Assembly: GCA_019359415.1 (NCBI GenBank)
Contig: JAHHHH010000011.1
Span: 1-64,000, forward strand
Source: Iphinoe sp. HA4291-MV1
GTDB taxonomy: Bacteria; Cyanobacteriota; Cyanobacteriia; Cyanobacteriales; Nostocaceae
Reading direction: 5' to 3'
DNA: 64,000 nucleotides
Part shown: piece by piece, positions 47,982 through 57,390 of the stretch
How the letters are laid out: each line of letters starts with the position of its first letter
Numbering within the stretch: the first letter of the stretch is position 1
The notes under the pieces: model-generated
Seen by the model: only the letters and a program-made list of their open reading frames with translations
Told to the model about the DNA's origin: nothing
The model's database searches: none
Program-made: the position numbers and the translations under genes

Positions 47982-49465
47982 ATATTCAGCGTAAGTATAG
48001 TTTACCTAATTGCACACTCCTGTTGGAGGGTTTGAGTGATGCCTCAAGGGTTGCACATCTTCAGGAACTGCGTCCAGAATTATCTATATTGGTAAATGCA
48101 GAATGCCATTTATCTGGCTACACTCAACCGCTGGCTGGAGGGCGGGAGTTTTTTGAAAGTTTGGTCAAGGCAGTCAGTGCGTATGCCCAAGAATTTTTGA
48201 GCAGTGTATCACACCCTCAAGCACATAGCTCTGAGTCTGAGTTAGTGCAGTTCCAGAAAATCGATAGTAATCAACATAGATTAATTGTATATTCAGACAC
48301 TGCGCTACACCCAATGGAATCTCACTCCAACAATGGGACGCAGACGATACAAATCGATTTGAATACGGTGCAGCTGTTCGACTTAGTAGAAGCAATAGAC
48401 CAGTTTTTCGCGGATAGCCAAACTTTACCAGAGTTAACACTACAATTACAACCAGTTGCCAGACGTTATGGCAGTGTCAGTCAAGCTTTGGTTAGGCAGG
48501 CGGTGCCAGCAAGTGTGGGAGTGACGAGCTTGGCGGCTGCAGCGGTTGCTTTTACCATGATTCCAACTCCAGAAATTCGTCCGCCCCAACCGAAGACACA
48601 AGATGTCAATAGAACGACCAATGTCAATAATGCTGCAACGGCATCTGTCACCCCCACACCTACTCCTAATGAACAGATAGGCGCAAATCCTACATTAACA
48701 CCCACGCCAACTTCCTCAGTAGCAGCATCTACAACTGCGGCGACTCCCACACCTGGCACCCAGCCTGTTGTTACCGATTTAGAAGCACTTTTAAATACGG
48801 TTCCGGAAATTACAGATGCATCTCAACTGCGTGCATTAAACCGCCAATTATACAACCAAATTAATCCAAAGTGGATTGAGCGCTCAGGACTGAATCAGGA
48901 TTTGGTCTTTCGCGTAGGAATGGCTACAGATGGTGCAATTGTTGGATATAAAGCAGTTAATAAAGAAACGAATGATACAGTGGAGAAAACTCCCCTAGCA
49001 AGCCTACTTTATAATCCAGCAAATCGGGGTTCTACTACCAATGAAGCGATCGCCCAATTTAAAGTGGTCTTTACCAGAAGAGGTGTGCTAGAGGTTAGTC
49101 CTTGGCGGGGATACCCCAAAACACCTGATGTTGTAGGTACAAAAATCACAGACTCCAACGCAGTTAAGGATTTAAACCAGAAGCTTCAGAACACTATCCG
49201 CCAAAATTGGAGCACTGCTTCCACCTTTCCACGAGATATAAAATACCGGGTAGCAGTCAATAAAGATGGCGTCATTGCCGACTACGAACCACTCAATCAA
49301 GCTGCCGTTGACTATTTTCGCTTAACACCTCTTCCTAAGATGTTTCAAGATGTCTACGGTTCAAACTTTGCTCCTCCAAATAACAAAGAACCTCTTGCAC
49401 ACTTCCAGGTGGTGTTCAAGCCTGACGGTACCCTAGAGGTTATTCCTTGGCGAGGATATCGTTAA
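47978..49465 (+). CDS. DUF4335-family protein
   Basis: 495 residues. N-terminal about 170 residues (MNIQRKYSLPNCTLLLEGLS; QIDLNTVQLFDLVEAIDQFFAD) form the DUF4335 domain; then a hydrophobic segment (VGVTSLAAAAVAFTMIP, about residues 178-194) and a Thr/Pro linker (TPTPTPNEQIGANPTLTPTP). The C-terminal half holds two similar repeats, each ending HFQVVFKPDGTLEVIPWRGY or AQFKVVFTRRGVLEVSPWRGY. Coupled with the DUF3038 gene. Membrane-linked with a periplasmic or lumenal C-part is an inference. Confidence 0.8.
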   Translation: MNIQRKYSLPNCTLLLEGLSDASRVAHLQELRPELSILVNAECHLSGYTQPLAGGREFFESLVKAVSAYAQEFLSSVSHPQAHSSESELVQFQKIDSNQHRLIVYSDTALHPMESHSNNGTQTIQIDLNTVQLFDLVEAIDQFFADSQTLPELTLQLQPVARRYGSVSQALVRQAVPASVGVTSLAAAAVAFTMIPTPEIRPPQPKTQDVNRTTNVNNAATASVTPTPTPNEQIGANPTLTPTPTSSVAASTTAATPTPGTQPVVTDLEALLNTVPEITDASQLRALNRQLYNQINPKWIERSGLNQDLVFRVGMATDGAIVGYKAVNKETNDTVEKTPLASLLYNPANRGSTTNEAIAQFKVVFTRRGVLEVSPWRGYPKTPDVVGTKITDSNAVKDLNQKLQNTIRQNWSTASTFPRDIKYRVAVNKDGVIADYEPLNQAAVDYFRLTPLPKMFQDVYGSNFAPPNNKEPLAHFQVVFKPDGTLEVIPWRGYR

Positions 49466-49522
49466 AAAAGGCAAAAGGTAAAAGTAAAAAGGCAAAAGAA
49501 AGAATTCTTTACTTTTTACTTT

Positions 49523-51793
49523 TTACTTTGTGATCTTACCCATATACTTTCCCCATAATTCAGCGGCTTGAGCGCTACTCCCAGATGTAGGAGCATTATT
49601 ATCGTTTCCCAACCAAACACCAGTTACTAATCGCCGACTAGGAATAAAGCCAATAAACCACAAGTCAACGTTTTTATCTGTTGTACCAGTTTTCCCCGCT
49701 TCCCCCAGTCCTAATTCTGCACTGCGACCAGTACCATTTGTGACTACGCCGCGCAGAAGACGAATCATTGTATCGGCAACTTTAGTTGGCAGCACGCGTT
49801 TGTTGGCTTCCGAATCTTGAGAATCATAAGAGTAAATCACACGGCAAGTTTTAGGGTCGTTTTGATCGCGGCATTCACTGCTATCTAGAATTCGGCTAAT
49901 TGCATGGGGACGATTCCACACACCACCATTGCCAATAGCGCCAAATGCACCAGTCATTTCCATAACATTCACCACACTTTGACCCAGCACTAAGCCAGGA
50001 ACTGGATCTAGTTGTGACTTCACCCCTAATCGTTGCGCCATTGCCACGACTTTATCCAGCCCGACTTCTCTGGCAACTCTCAATGCAATAGGGTTTTCAG
50101 ATAATGCTAGCCCTGTGGCGATATCCAAGCTACCTGCGCCAGTACGACATGGTTTGTAGGTAAAACCTTGCCAACGAAAAGGGGCGCAGGAATAAGACTT
50201 TCCCGGTGAAATCCCTTGCTCAATAGCAGCTGTGTAAGCAAAGACTTTGAAGGTGGAACCTGGTTGTCTTTTTGCCTGAACCGCACGATTGAACTGGCTT
50301 GATTTATAATCTGTGCCTCCCACCATTGCGAGGATAGCTCCATTGCTGGAATCAAGGGTCACCATCGCTCCTTGAGAAAAATCAAGATCTGACCCAGCGT
50401 TGCTAACATGATTACGTAATGCTTCTTCTGCTTGTTTTTGAATTGCTGGATCGAGCTGAGTTTCAATGATAAAGTTCCCTTCTGTCGCCAGTTCTTTTCC
50501 GAGAATGGCTTCCAGTTCTTGAAAAACGTAACTGTAAAAATAAGGAGCAGTCGTTTTTGCCTGCTGTTCGCAGACTTTGCCGCTGGTTCCGATGGGCGAT
50601 CGCCTAGCTCGGTTATACTCATCTTGTTTGATTTTGCCCATCTCTAGCATCCGCTTGAGGACTCGATTGCGGTACTCAATAGTTCTGAGCTTGTTCTGGC
50701 TATCTCCACAGAAATCAAAGCCATTGGGAGCGGGTAAAATTGCCACCAATGTTGCCGCCTCTGACAGAGTTAACTCTTTTGTTGACTTGTCAAAGTAATA
50801 CTTAGCAGCATCTTCAAAACCCGAGGTATCTGCTCCCAAGAACACCCTGTTTAAATAAGTCAGTAAAATTTCATCTTTGCTGTAAAACGTTTCTAATTTC
50901 AGAGCGACAATTGCTTCTCGAAGTTTACGACCAAGGGAATCTTGCCTACCTACATAATTGCGGAACAAACTGCGGGCAACTTGCTGGGTGATTGTACTAG
51001 CTCCTTGTTGGACATCACCGCTCTTGCTATTTATGAACACAGCCCGTAAAATCCCTAGCGGGTCAACCCCAAAGTGCCAGTAATAACGACTATCTTCTGA
51101 GGCAACGACTGCTGTAGGCAAGAAAGGACCAAAGTCCTTTAACCGCTTCTTATCTATATGAGCAGTCGTCCGAGGTTCACGTAACTTGGTGACCCCATCA
51201 CGTGCGTAAACAACCACTGGTGCGCGTGTTGCTCCAGGTAGGGGTTTGACATCAAATTTCAGCCATTCGACGCCAATAACCAGCGCCATCAGGGTAGTGA
51301 CTCCACCGACACCGTAAGCTGCCCAAGTTACTGCTCTGACATACCAAGGAGGTGGATCGACGTATTGCAGTCTCACTGAGGCAGCGAGTTCTGGAGGCCC
51401 GAGAGTGAGAATATCGCCGTGGCGTAACTCCAAAGAATTGATCCGACGCTTGCCCCGATAAATGCCATTTGTGGAGTTTTCATCTTTAATGGCAAAAACA
51501 GGCTGTCTTTGAGCCGAATCTCGTGACAAAGACAGGTGAATTTGGCTGACAACTGGGTTACGGACAACAATATCGCAGGATTTGGAACTGCGACCTAGGA
51601 TATAGCGATCGCCCAACAGCGGATATACCTCCGCCTTATCTGCCCCCGCATCCTGCACCCAAAGTTCTGGCACTTTGGCATTTGGTTTGAGCGCCAGTTT
51701 AGAAAAATCGACTCTAGCTTGAATTGTTTGTACTGCTTGAGTTATTTGACCAAGCAAAGTTTGTGGCTTTTGAGGCGGTTGGGGGGAACTCAT
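49523..51793 (-). CDS. Class A penicillin-binding protein (PBP1A-like) with N-terminal FHA domain
   Basis: 756 residues. An FHA domain at about residues 60-130 (LGDRYILGRSSKSCDIVVRN, VSQIHLSL, NSTNGIYRGKRRI) precedes one membrane segment (about 155-175), a GT51 glycosyltransferase domain (VASEDSRYYWHFGVDPLGI; GASTITQQVARSLF) and the transpeptidase domain (PGSTFKVFAY with active Ser, SENPIALRVAREVGL, GKTGTTDKNVDLWFIGF with KTG). It polymerises and cross-links peptidoglycan. The FHA part would read phosphothreonine on the cytoplasmic side, linking wall synthesis to Ser/Thr kinases. Confidence 0.94.
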   Translation of the reverse strand: MSSPQPPQKPQTLLGQITQAVQTIQARVDFSKLALKPNAKVPELWVQDAGADKAEVYPLLGDRYILGRSSKSCDIVVRNPVVSQIHLSLSRDSAQRQPVFAIKDENSTNGIYRGKRRINSLELRHGDILTLGPPELAASVRLQYVDPPPWYVRAVTWAAYGVGGVTTLMALVIGVEWLKFDVKPLPGATRAPVVVYARDGVTKLREPRTTAHIDKKRLKDFGPFLPTAVVASEDSRYYWHFGVDPLGILRAVFINSKSGDVQQGASTITQQVARSLFRNYVGRQDSLGRKLREAIVALKLETFYSKDEILLTYLNRVFLGADTSGFEDAAKYYFDKSTKELTLSEAATLVAILPAPNGFDFCGDSQNKLRTIEYRNRVLKRMLEMGKIKQDEYNRARRSPIGTSGKVCEQQAKTTAPYFYSYVFQELEAILGKELATEGNFIIETQLDPAIQKQAEEALRNHVSNAGSDLDFSQGAMVTLDSSNGAILAMVGGTDYKSSQFNRAVQAKRQPGSTFKVFAYTAAIEQGISPGKSYSCAPFRWQGFTYKPCRTGAGSLDIATGLALSENPIALRVAREVGLDKVVAMAQRLGVKSQLDPVPGLVLGQSVVNVMEMTGAFGAIGNGGVWNRPHAISRILDSSECRDQNDPKTCRVIYSYDSQDSEANKRVLPTKVADTMIRLLRGVVTNGTGRSAELGLGEAGKTGTTDKNVDLWFIGFIPSRRLVTGVWLGNDNNAPTSGSSAQAAELWGKYMGKITK

Positions 51794-52246
51794 CGGCTAT
51801 TCACACCACGTTTTTTGGTAAAGAATTGGACGTACTGTAATCTCAATGCTAGTATTCCACCATTGTACTCATAAGATTATGGAGGCGTTGACTGCACGGA
51901 GTTGTTCCCGATTCAATTTGATAATTCAAAAATACGTATAATAATAACTTGACTTATGTTGTTAATTTTGTCACACCTTTATATATTATCAAGAATTTTT
52001 CTTCTTGCCTTGTAGTGCTTATCTTGTCTCCCTTTTCTCCGTTTACGAAATGTAAAGTTGAGACTTTTGATGTTATATTTCTCTCAACTACTACTTTACA
52101 AAGTCAACAGATAAATCCTACTTTTTTAACATAAAAGCACCACTTAAAGCAAAAATACATATCTTCATTTAGGATGATTTTCTAAAAGCAAATATTTTGG
52201 TTTAATGGGCAGGAGTACTCCGTTGAGGTGTAGAGGTTAAGTAATT
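51794..52246. other. Divergent spacer
   Basis: 453 bases, A+T-rich, promoters of the PBP gene and of the secreted Pro/Thr-rich protein gene. No other gene seen. Confidence 0.4.
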
Positions 52247-52969
52247 ATGAACGGAAAATATTTGACCCTTATCGGTACAGCCCTGACTCTGGCTTTAACC
52301 AGCAACGTTGCTGTTGCTCAGTCATCCAAATACATAAGTCAATCTACCAGTGACCAATCCTCTAGCTCATCCAGGGAACTCAGGCTCTCACCAAAGGTAG
52401 ATAGGGAAAAGTTTTGCAAGGATTATCCTCTCAACTCTCTGTGTGCAGGAGGCTCAGCATCTACACAAAGCCCTTCCGGTAGTACAGAAACACAAAAGAA
52501 ACCTTCTGACAGCAGCATCCCTGGCGGCTCAGCTACGCCAGGCACTGCACCAGCTGATCCTGGTACCACAGGCATTCCCAGTGGCACAACTGAAGTTGCC
52601 CCGCCTCCTACTAGCAATCCTAGTGTCCCTGGTGGAGAAACTCCAACGACTCCACCAGGTAGTGGTACAACCGACAGTCCAACGACTCCTCCTGGTGGGA
52701 CAACAGGCGCTCCTGACAGCAGCACCCCTGGCGGCACATCTGTACCAGGTACAGCCCCAGCTGATCCTGGCACCACAAATACTCCCGGCGGTACGACTGA
52801 AATGACTCCGCCTCCTACTGGTAACCCTGCTAACCCTGGCAGCACTAGTGATCCTAGTACCACTTCTCCTACTCCTGGCAGCACTAGCGATCCCAGTGGT
52901 ACTACATCTCCCTCTGGATCTCCAGGTTCTAATATGCAAAAAGAACCCAGTACAGGTGGAACGAAGTAG
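52247..52969 (+). CDS. Secreted Pro/Thr/Gly/Ser-rich low-complexity protein
   Basis: 240 residues with a Sec signal (MNGKYLTLIGTALTLALTSN, cut near AVAQS). A short segment with two cysteines (DREKFCKDYPLNSLCAGG) is followed by a long repeat-rich tail with two copies of a PGTAPADPGTT(G/N) module and many PGSTSDPS units. Such proteins can be cell-surface or extracellular matrix material; homology to a known family was not recognised. The tail seems to have grown by internal duplication. Confidence 0.75.
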   Translation: MNGKYLTLIGTALTLALTSNVAVAQSSKYISQSTSDQSSSSSRELRLSPKVDREKFCKDYPLNSLCAGGSASTQSPSGSTETQKKPSDSSIPGGSATPGTAPADPGTTGIPSGTTEVAPPPTSNPSVPGGETPTTPPGSGTTDSPTTPPGGTTGAPDSSTPGGTSVPGTAPADPGTTNTPGGTTEMTPPPTGNPANPGSTSDPSTTSPTPGSTSDPSGTTSPSGSPGSNMQKEPSTGGTK

Positions 52970-53480
52970 TCTCAACATTACTTACCAGGGTGTCACCTGA
53001 AGGATGAACTTTAAAGGATAAAGGATAAAGTGAGCCACTTGAGCCAGTGCTGTAGGAGGGGAACCACTCCTTGGGCAACTTTGCCGACTTGTTCGCATGA
53101 TTGCGTCTCCCCTTGCCTGCTCTGTACCGCGAATTCTAGGTAAAAGATTTCATCCAGAATCCTTTATCCTTTCTTTGGTTATCTGTTAGAAGAAAACTTA
53201 TGCCCCAGATGGGAAATTTGAGGTCAAATATAGGAAGTCCGCCTATGCGGACTTTTCATTTTTTCCTTTTACTTTTTGGGAGCATCCCAATGCATGCAAA
53301 ATGCTCTCAATTTGATACTATTTTCTGAATCAGAAATACTCCCCATAGAGTTTTCGTCAATTCAAAATCTGAAATTCAAAATTTAAAATCTCTCTAAAGA
53401 GGGGGAGTAATCCCCAGTTATAGCTTCCATCGGCTGCGGTACAATGCAAAGAAATGTTTAAATTATGAGTAACCGATCCC
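52970..53480. other. Spacer with repeats and a terminator
   Basis: About 500 bases. Contains G+C-rich repeat-like sequence at 53055-53130 and the hairpin at 53235-53254. No gene seen. Confidence 0.45.
53235..53266 (+). terminator. AAGTCCGC hairpin terminator
   Basis: AAGTCCGC (53235-53242), loop CTAT, GCGGACTT (53247-53254), then TTCATTTTTT. On the plus strand, downstream of the secreted-protein gene. Confidence 0.7.
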
Positions 53481-53846
53481 ATGATTTCACCAGAAGTGAA
53501 CACAAAATCCAGCGAACACAGCCTAGAGGCAATGCGGCATTTTTCTGAACAATATGCCAAGCGCACTGGAACATACTTCTGTGCTGAACCTTCTGTTACC
53601 GCAGTTGTGATTGAAGGACTTGCCAAGCACAAAGATGAACTCGGAGCTCCTTTGTGTCCTTGTCGTCACTACGAAGACAAAGAAGCAGAAGTCAAAGCGA
53701 CTTTTTGGAACTGTCCATGCGTACCAATGCGAGAGCGCAAAGAGTGTCACTGTATGCTGTTCCTCACCCAAGATAATGACTTCGCTGGTGATCAGCAAGA
53801 AATTTCTTTAGAAACAATCAAGCAAGTACGAGATACCATGGCATGA
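53481..53846 (+). CDS. ftrC: Ferredoxin-thioredoxin reductase catalytic subunit
   Basis: 121-residue [4Fe-4S] disulfide reductase passing electrons from ferredoxin to thioredoxin. Cysteines in CPCRHY (59-61), NCPCVPMRERKECHC (78-91) supply cluster ligands and the redox-active pair. The fold and length agree with FtrB/FtrC chains. Coupled by ATGA overlap with the DUF309 gene. The partner variable subunit FtrV is not in this window. Confidence 0.96.
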   Translation: MISPEVNTKSSEHSLEAMRHFSEQYAKRTGTYFCAEPSVTAVVIEGLAKHKDELGAPLCPCRHYEDKEAEVKATFWNCPCVPMRERKECHCMLFLTQDNDFAGDQQEISLETIKQVRDTMA

Positions 53847-54244
53847 ACGAAGAAATGCCTGATGAGTTTTGGCAAGGTGTAGAGCAGTTTAACGCTGGGC
53901 AGTATTATATCTGTCACGACACCTTAGAGGCTCTGTGGATTGAAGCCACAGAGCCAGAAAAAACTTTTTATCAAGGCATTCTGCAAATTGCGGTGGCGCT
54001 GTATCATCTAAGTAACCACAACTTACGTGGTGCAGTCATTTTGTTGGGTGAGGGTAGCAATCGTCTGCGACGTTATCCATCAGAATATGGCGGCATTGAT
54101 GTAGACGAATTATTAAGTCAGAGTGCGGCATTGTTGAAGGCATTACAACAAACAGAGTTAGAAAAGATTGCCGCCCTTAACCTAGGTCAAGATGAAGCGT
54201 TGCCCTTGCCTAGGATTATAAACGTGAATCATGAAATAAAGTAA
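53843..54244 (+). CDS. DUF309-family protein
   Basis: 133-residue helical protein. FWQGVEQFNAGQYYICHDTLEALW, TFYQGILQIAVALYHLSNHN and LLGEGSNRLRRYPS are DUF309 hallmarks, with conserved His and Glu residues that could bind metal. Function unknown. Start overlaps the ftrC stop by four bases. Confidence 0.88.
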   Translation: MNEEMPDEFWQGVEQFNAGQYYICHDTLEALWIEATEPEKTFYQGILQIAVALYHLSNHNLRGAVILLGEGSNRLRRYPSEYGGIDVDELLSQSAALLKALQQTELEKIAALNLGQDEALPLPRIINVNHEIK

Positions 54245-54542
54245 ACAATTAAAAAGTTTATTAAAGAAGTACACAGATAAATTATCTGCGCCCATCTGCG
54301 TGCATCTGCGGTTACAAATAGCTCTCAACCGGATTTGTGCAAGAAATCTAATGAGAGTTCTACGGAAACCGTAGGTAACATAGGGACGTGAATGAAACCT
54401 TATACGTGGGGAAAACGTCAATAATTTTAGGTCTTAGCCAGCAGCTATCCCCAAATAGCCCAGAATGCTTATTTTATTATCTCTGGTTAAAGTCATTGAG
54501 AAAATTGGAATAACAATCATAAATCATAAATTTTAAATTGCT

Positions 54543-55085
54543 ATGATGCCCCATTATCAATTGCCTCAGTTTCAGATACGTCGTTTGGGATTAGCTTTAA
54601 TAGTACCAGTTGCACTTCTGGGCACAATGACATTTCCTACCCAACTGCAAAGAGCGATGGGCGAAGCCCCGCCTTCGGCGATCGCACAACAAACATCTCA
54701 AAAACCTGAGCAAAATCGTCCTCTCTACATCCGTGGTAAAGTGCAAGAGTATAATTCTAAAACACAAGTGGCAACTGTTCGTGGTGACGTGGAGCTATCT
54801 TATCCTGCACGAGGTATTCAGGCAACCGCTGCCCAAGCACAATACTTCACCCGCGAACGTCAGATTATTCTCAGTGGCAATGTCTATGTTTTGCAACAGG
54901 GCAGCAATAGCATCAAGGCTGACTCAGTAACGTATCTGATTGACGAAGGACGATTTGTCGCCACACCCAAGCAAGGTCGTCAGGTAGAATCTATCTACAT
55001 GGTCAACGACACTCAAATTAATAATCAAGCTCCTGGATCTGCTCCTGCAACAGCACCTCTAAAGAAAACTAATCAGCAGCGATAA
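54543..55085 (+). CDS. LptA/OstA-like periplasmic lipopolysaccharide-transport protein
   Basis: 180 residues: a membrane or signal segment (LGLALIVPVALLGTMTFP, residues about 16-33), then the OstA beta-jellyroll repeats (IRGKVQEYNSKTQVATVRGDVELSY; LSGNVYVLQQGSNSIKADSVTYL). It should bridge LPS from the inner to the outer membrane with LptB and LptF. Residues about 38-48 (AMGEAPPSAIA) are encoded by the 32-bp palindromic repeat at 54654-54685, sitting between signal and domain. lptB follows 20 bases downstream. Confidence 0.85.
   Translation: MMPHYQLPQFQIRRLGLALIVPVALLGTMTFPTQLQRAMGEAPPSAIAQQTSQKPEQNRPLYIRGKVQEYNSKTQVATVRGDVELSYPARGIQATAAQAQYFTRERQIILSGNVYVLQQGSNSIKADSVTYLIDEGRFVATPKQGRQVESIYMVNDTQINNQAPGSAPATAPLKKTNQQR
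54654..54685 (+). repeat. 32-bp G+C-rich palindromic repeat inside lptA-like gene
   Basis: Reads in frame as AMGEAPPSAIA. A copy differing at about one base is in the MITE at 44594-44625, in the opposite orientation. Confidence 0.85.
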
Positions 55086-55105
55086 CTGATAAAGGGTGCG
55101 AGATA

Positions 55106-55834
55106 GTGAAAATTTTCTTAGAAAATATTCATAAAACTTACGGCAAGCGAGTCATTGTCACTCGCGTCAACCTTTCTGTTGCTCAAGGCGAAATCGTTGG
55201 ATTACTTGGTCCCAATGGCGCTGGTAAAACGACGACTTTTTATATAGCCACAGGTTTAGAAAAACCAGATAAGGGAAAAGTCTGGTTAGACAATATGGAT
55301 GTAACTCCACTACCAATGCATAAAAGAGCGCGGCTGGGTATTAGTTATTTAGCCCAAGAAGCAAGTATTTTTCGCCAACTGAGCGTGCGAGATAATATTT
55401 TTTTGGTGCTAGAGCAAACAAATGTACCACGGTGGGACTGGGCTAGGCGAGTGGAAACTTTGTTGCGGGAGTTTCGTTTGGAGAAGCTAGCTAACAGCAA
55501 AGGAATTCAACTTTCTGGAGGTGAAAGACGCCGGACGGAATTGGCAAGAGCCTTGGCAGCTGGAACAGAAGGACCAAAATTTTTACTTTTGGATGAACCA
55601 TTTGCTGGAGTTGATCCTATCGCAGTTGCAGAAATTCAACAAATTGTGGCGCAACTGCGCGATCGCAATATGGGCATTTTAATCACAGATCACAACGTCC
55701 GCGAAACTCTAGCCATTACGGATCGCGGCTACATCATGCGAGAAGGTCAAATCCTTGCTTCAGGAACCTCTAACGAACTCTACAATAACCCGCTTGTGCG
55801 GCAATATTATCTAGGCGATAACTTTCAAGTGTGA
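55106..55834 (+). CDS. lptB: LptB-like LPS export ABC ATPase
   Basis: 242-residue ABC ATPase. Walker A GPNGAGKTT (residues 33-41), signature LSGGERRRTELARAL, Walker B FLLLDEPFAGVD. The start is GTG at 55106, preceded by AAAGGGTGCGAG. Its position between an LptA-like and an LptF/G-like gene fixes the role as the energy unit for LPS export. Confidence 0.93.
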   Translation: MKIFLENIHKTYGKRVIVTRVNLSVAQGEIVGLLGPNGAGKTTTFYIATGLEKPDKGKVWLDNMDVTPLPMHKRARLGISYLAQEASIFRQLSVRDNIFLVLEQTNVPRWDWARRVETLLREFRLEKLANSKGIQLSGGERRRTELARALAAGTEGPKFLLLDEPFAGVDPIAVAEIQQIVAQLRDRNMGILITDHNVRETLAITDRGYIMREGQILASGTSNELYNNPLVRQYYLGDNFQV

Positions 55835-56020
55835 ATTAGAAATTCTAAATTAAATTTAATTCTCTATTTACTATTTCAAATTATTATTTCGTAATTTTGC
55901 TTTATTTTATCTACTATTTATTTTGATAGCTGCTACATCTGGATTTCTGAAACTTCCTGAGAGTGTGATTTTTAAAATCCAAATTTTTTTCAGAGATGAA
56001 CCTGAAAACCTAAGTAGTTA

Positions 56021-56090
56021 ACTAATGACTAATGACTAATGACTAATGACTAATGACTAATGACTAATGACTAATGACTAATGACTAATG
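56021..56090. repeat. STRR array, ten copies of ACTAATG
   Basis: Ten perfect seven-base units; the last three bases (56088-56090) are the apparent lptF start codon. Same unit as the array at 46353-46422, in reverse orientation. Confidence 0.95.
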
Positions 56091-57263
56091 ATTAAATTCA
56101 AGTCTTTTTATACTCTCAATTCGCTGCTGCCTTTTTCTATCATGGATCGCTACCTAGCAAGCGAATTGCTACCAGCATTTTTATTTGGTGTTGGGGCTTT
56201 CGCTTCAATCGGCGTAACCATAGATGCTTTGTTCGAGCTCGTGCGGAAAATCGTGGAATCTGGACTATCGATCAGCATCGCCGTTCAGGTTTTTTTGTTA
56301 AGTATGCCAGAGTTTATCGTTTTAGCCTTCCCCATGTCCACACTGCTGGCTACTTTGATGACCTACAGTCGTCTTTCGAGCGAGAGCGAACTCATCGCTC
56401 TACGCGGCTGTGGAGTGAGTGTATATCGCATGGTGCTAACTGCTGTGATATTGAGTTTGCTGGTTACAGGAATGACATTTGTGTTTAACGAACAGCTTGC
56501 ACCAGCATCAAAATACCGAGCTACTCAAATCCTGAACGCAGCCCTCAAGTCGGACACACCAGTTATTGCTAAGCAGCAAAACATCTTTTATCCGGAATAC
56601 CAAAAAGTTCCAAAAAAGGATGGTAGTGGTAATCGAAAAATTCTAACGCGCTTGTTTTACGCTGATGAGTTTGACGGTAAGCAGATGAAGGGTTTAACAA
56701 TTATAGATCGTTCTACAGAAGGTTTGAGTCAAATTATCGTATCAGAATCAGGCGAGTGGAATCCATCTCAAAATGTCTGGGATTTTTACAACGGTACCAT
56801 CTATTTGGTTGCTCCAGATCGCTCTTATCGCAACATCCTACGGTTTGAAAAGCAACAACTGAAATTGCCCCGGACTGCTCTTGATTTGGCACGGAAAAGC
56901 CGAGACTATGGCGAGATGAACCTTGCCCAAGCACTGGAACAACTGGAGATTGAACGCCTCGGCGGCGATGAGCAAAAAATTCGCAAACTCGAAGTGAGGA
57001 TTCAGCAAAAAATTGCCTTACCGTTTGTCTGTGTCGTTTTTGGTTTGGTGGGTGCTGCGATGGGAACCATACCTCAGCGTACTGGGCGAGCGACAAGTTT
57101 TGGTATAAGTGTCATAGTTATTTTTAGTTATTATTTACTTTGGTTTATTAGTGGTGCACTAGGAGAAGCTGGTGTCCTTTCCCCCTTCATGGCTGCTTGG
57201 GTGTGTAACTTCTTGGGGTTTGGTGTAGGTATATTCTTATTGATGCGAGTAGCGCAAAAATAA
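56088..57263 (+). CDS. LptF/LptG-family LPS export permease
   Basis: 391-residue integral membrane protein of the YjgP/YjgQ family that extracts LPS with LptB. N-terminal MDRYLASELLPAFLFGVGAFASIGVTIDALFELV and MPEFIVLAFPMSTLLATLMTYSRLSSESELIALRGCGVS are diagnostic; a periplasmic jellyroll follows and three C-terminal membrane segments (ending FGVGIFLLMRVA). Cyanobacteria often have a single protein for LptF and LptG. The start may be 56088, in the repeat, or Met19 at 56142. Confidence 0.9.
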   Translation: MIKFKSFYTLNSLLPFSIMDRYLASELLPAFLFGVGAFASIGVTIDALFELVRKIVESGLSISIAVQVFLLSMPEFIVLAFPMSTLLATLMTYSRLSSESELIALRGCGVSVYRMVLTAVILSLLVTGMTFVFNEQLAPASKYRATQILNAALKSDTPVIAKQQNIFYPEYQKVPKKDGSGNRKILTRLFYADEFDGKQMKGLTIIDRSTEGLSQIIVSESGEWNPSQNVWDFYNGTIYLVAPDRSYRNILRFEKQQLKLPRTALDLARKSRDYGEMNLAQALEQLEIERLGGDEQKIRKLEVRIQQKIALPFVCVVFGLVGAAMGTIPQRTGRATSFGISVIVIFSYYLLWFISGALGEAGVLSPFMAAWVCNFLGFGVGIFLLMRVAQK

Positions 57264-57390
57264 ATTTTTTACTAAAAATTACACTTGCGGTTAATGAATT
57301 ACAATTGTGAAGTCGGTAAGATAGAAGTAAAATCTGGCGTTACTAAACAAAAGAACAAATTTGCCAATTTTCCAGTAAACTTAGACTTTA

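Noticed and set aside
52423-52884. Long minus-strand frame over the Pro/Thr-rich gene
   Set aside because: It results from the G+C-rich low-complexity repeat of the plus-strand gene; no start signal or family.
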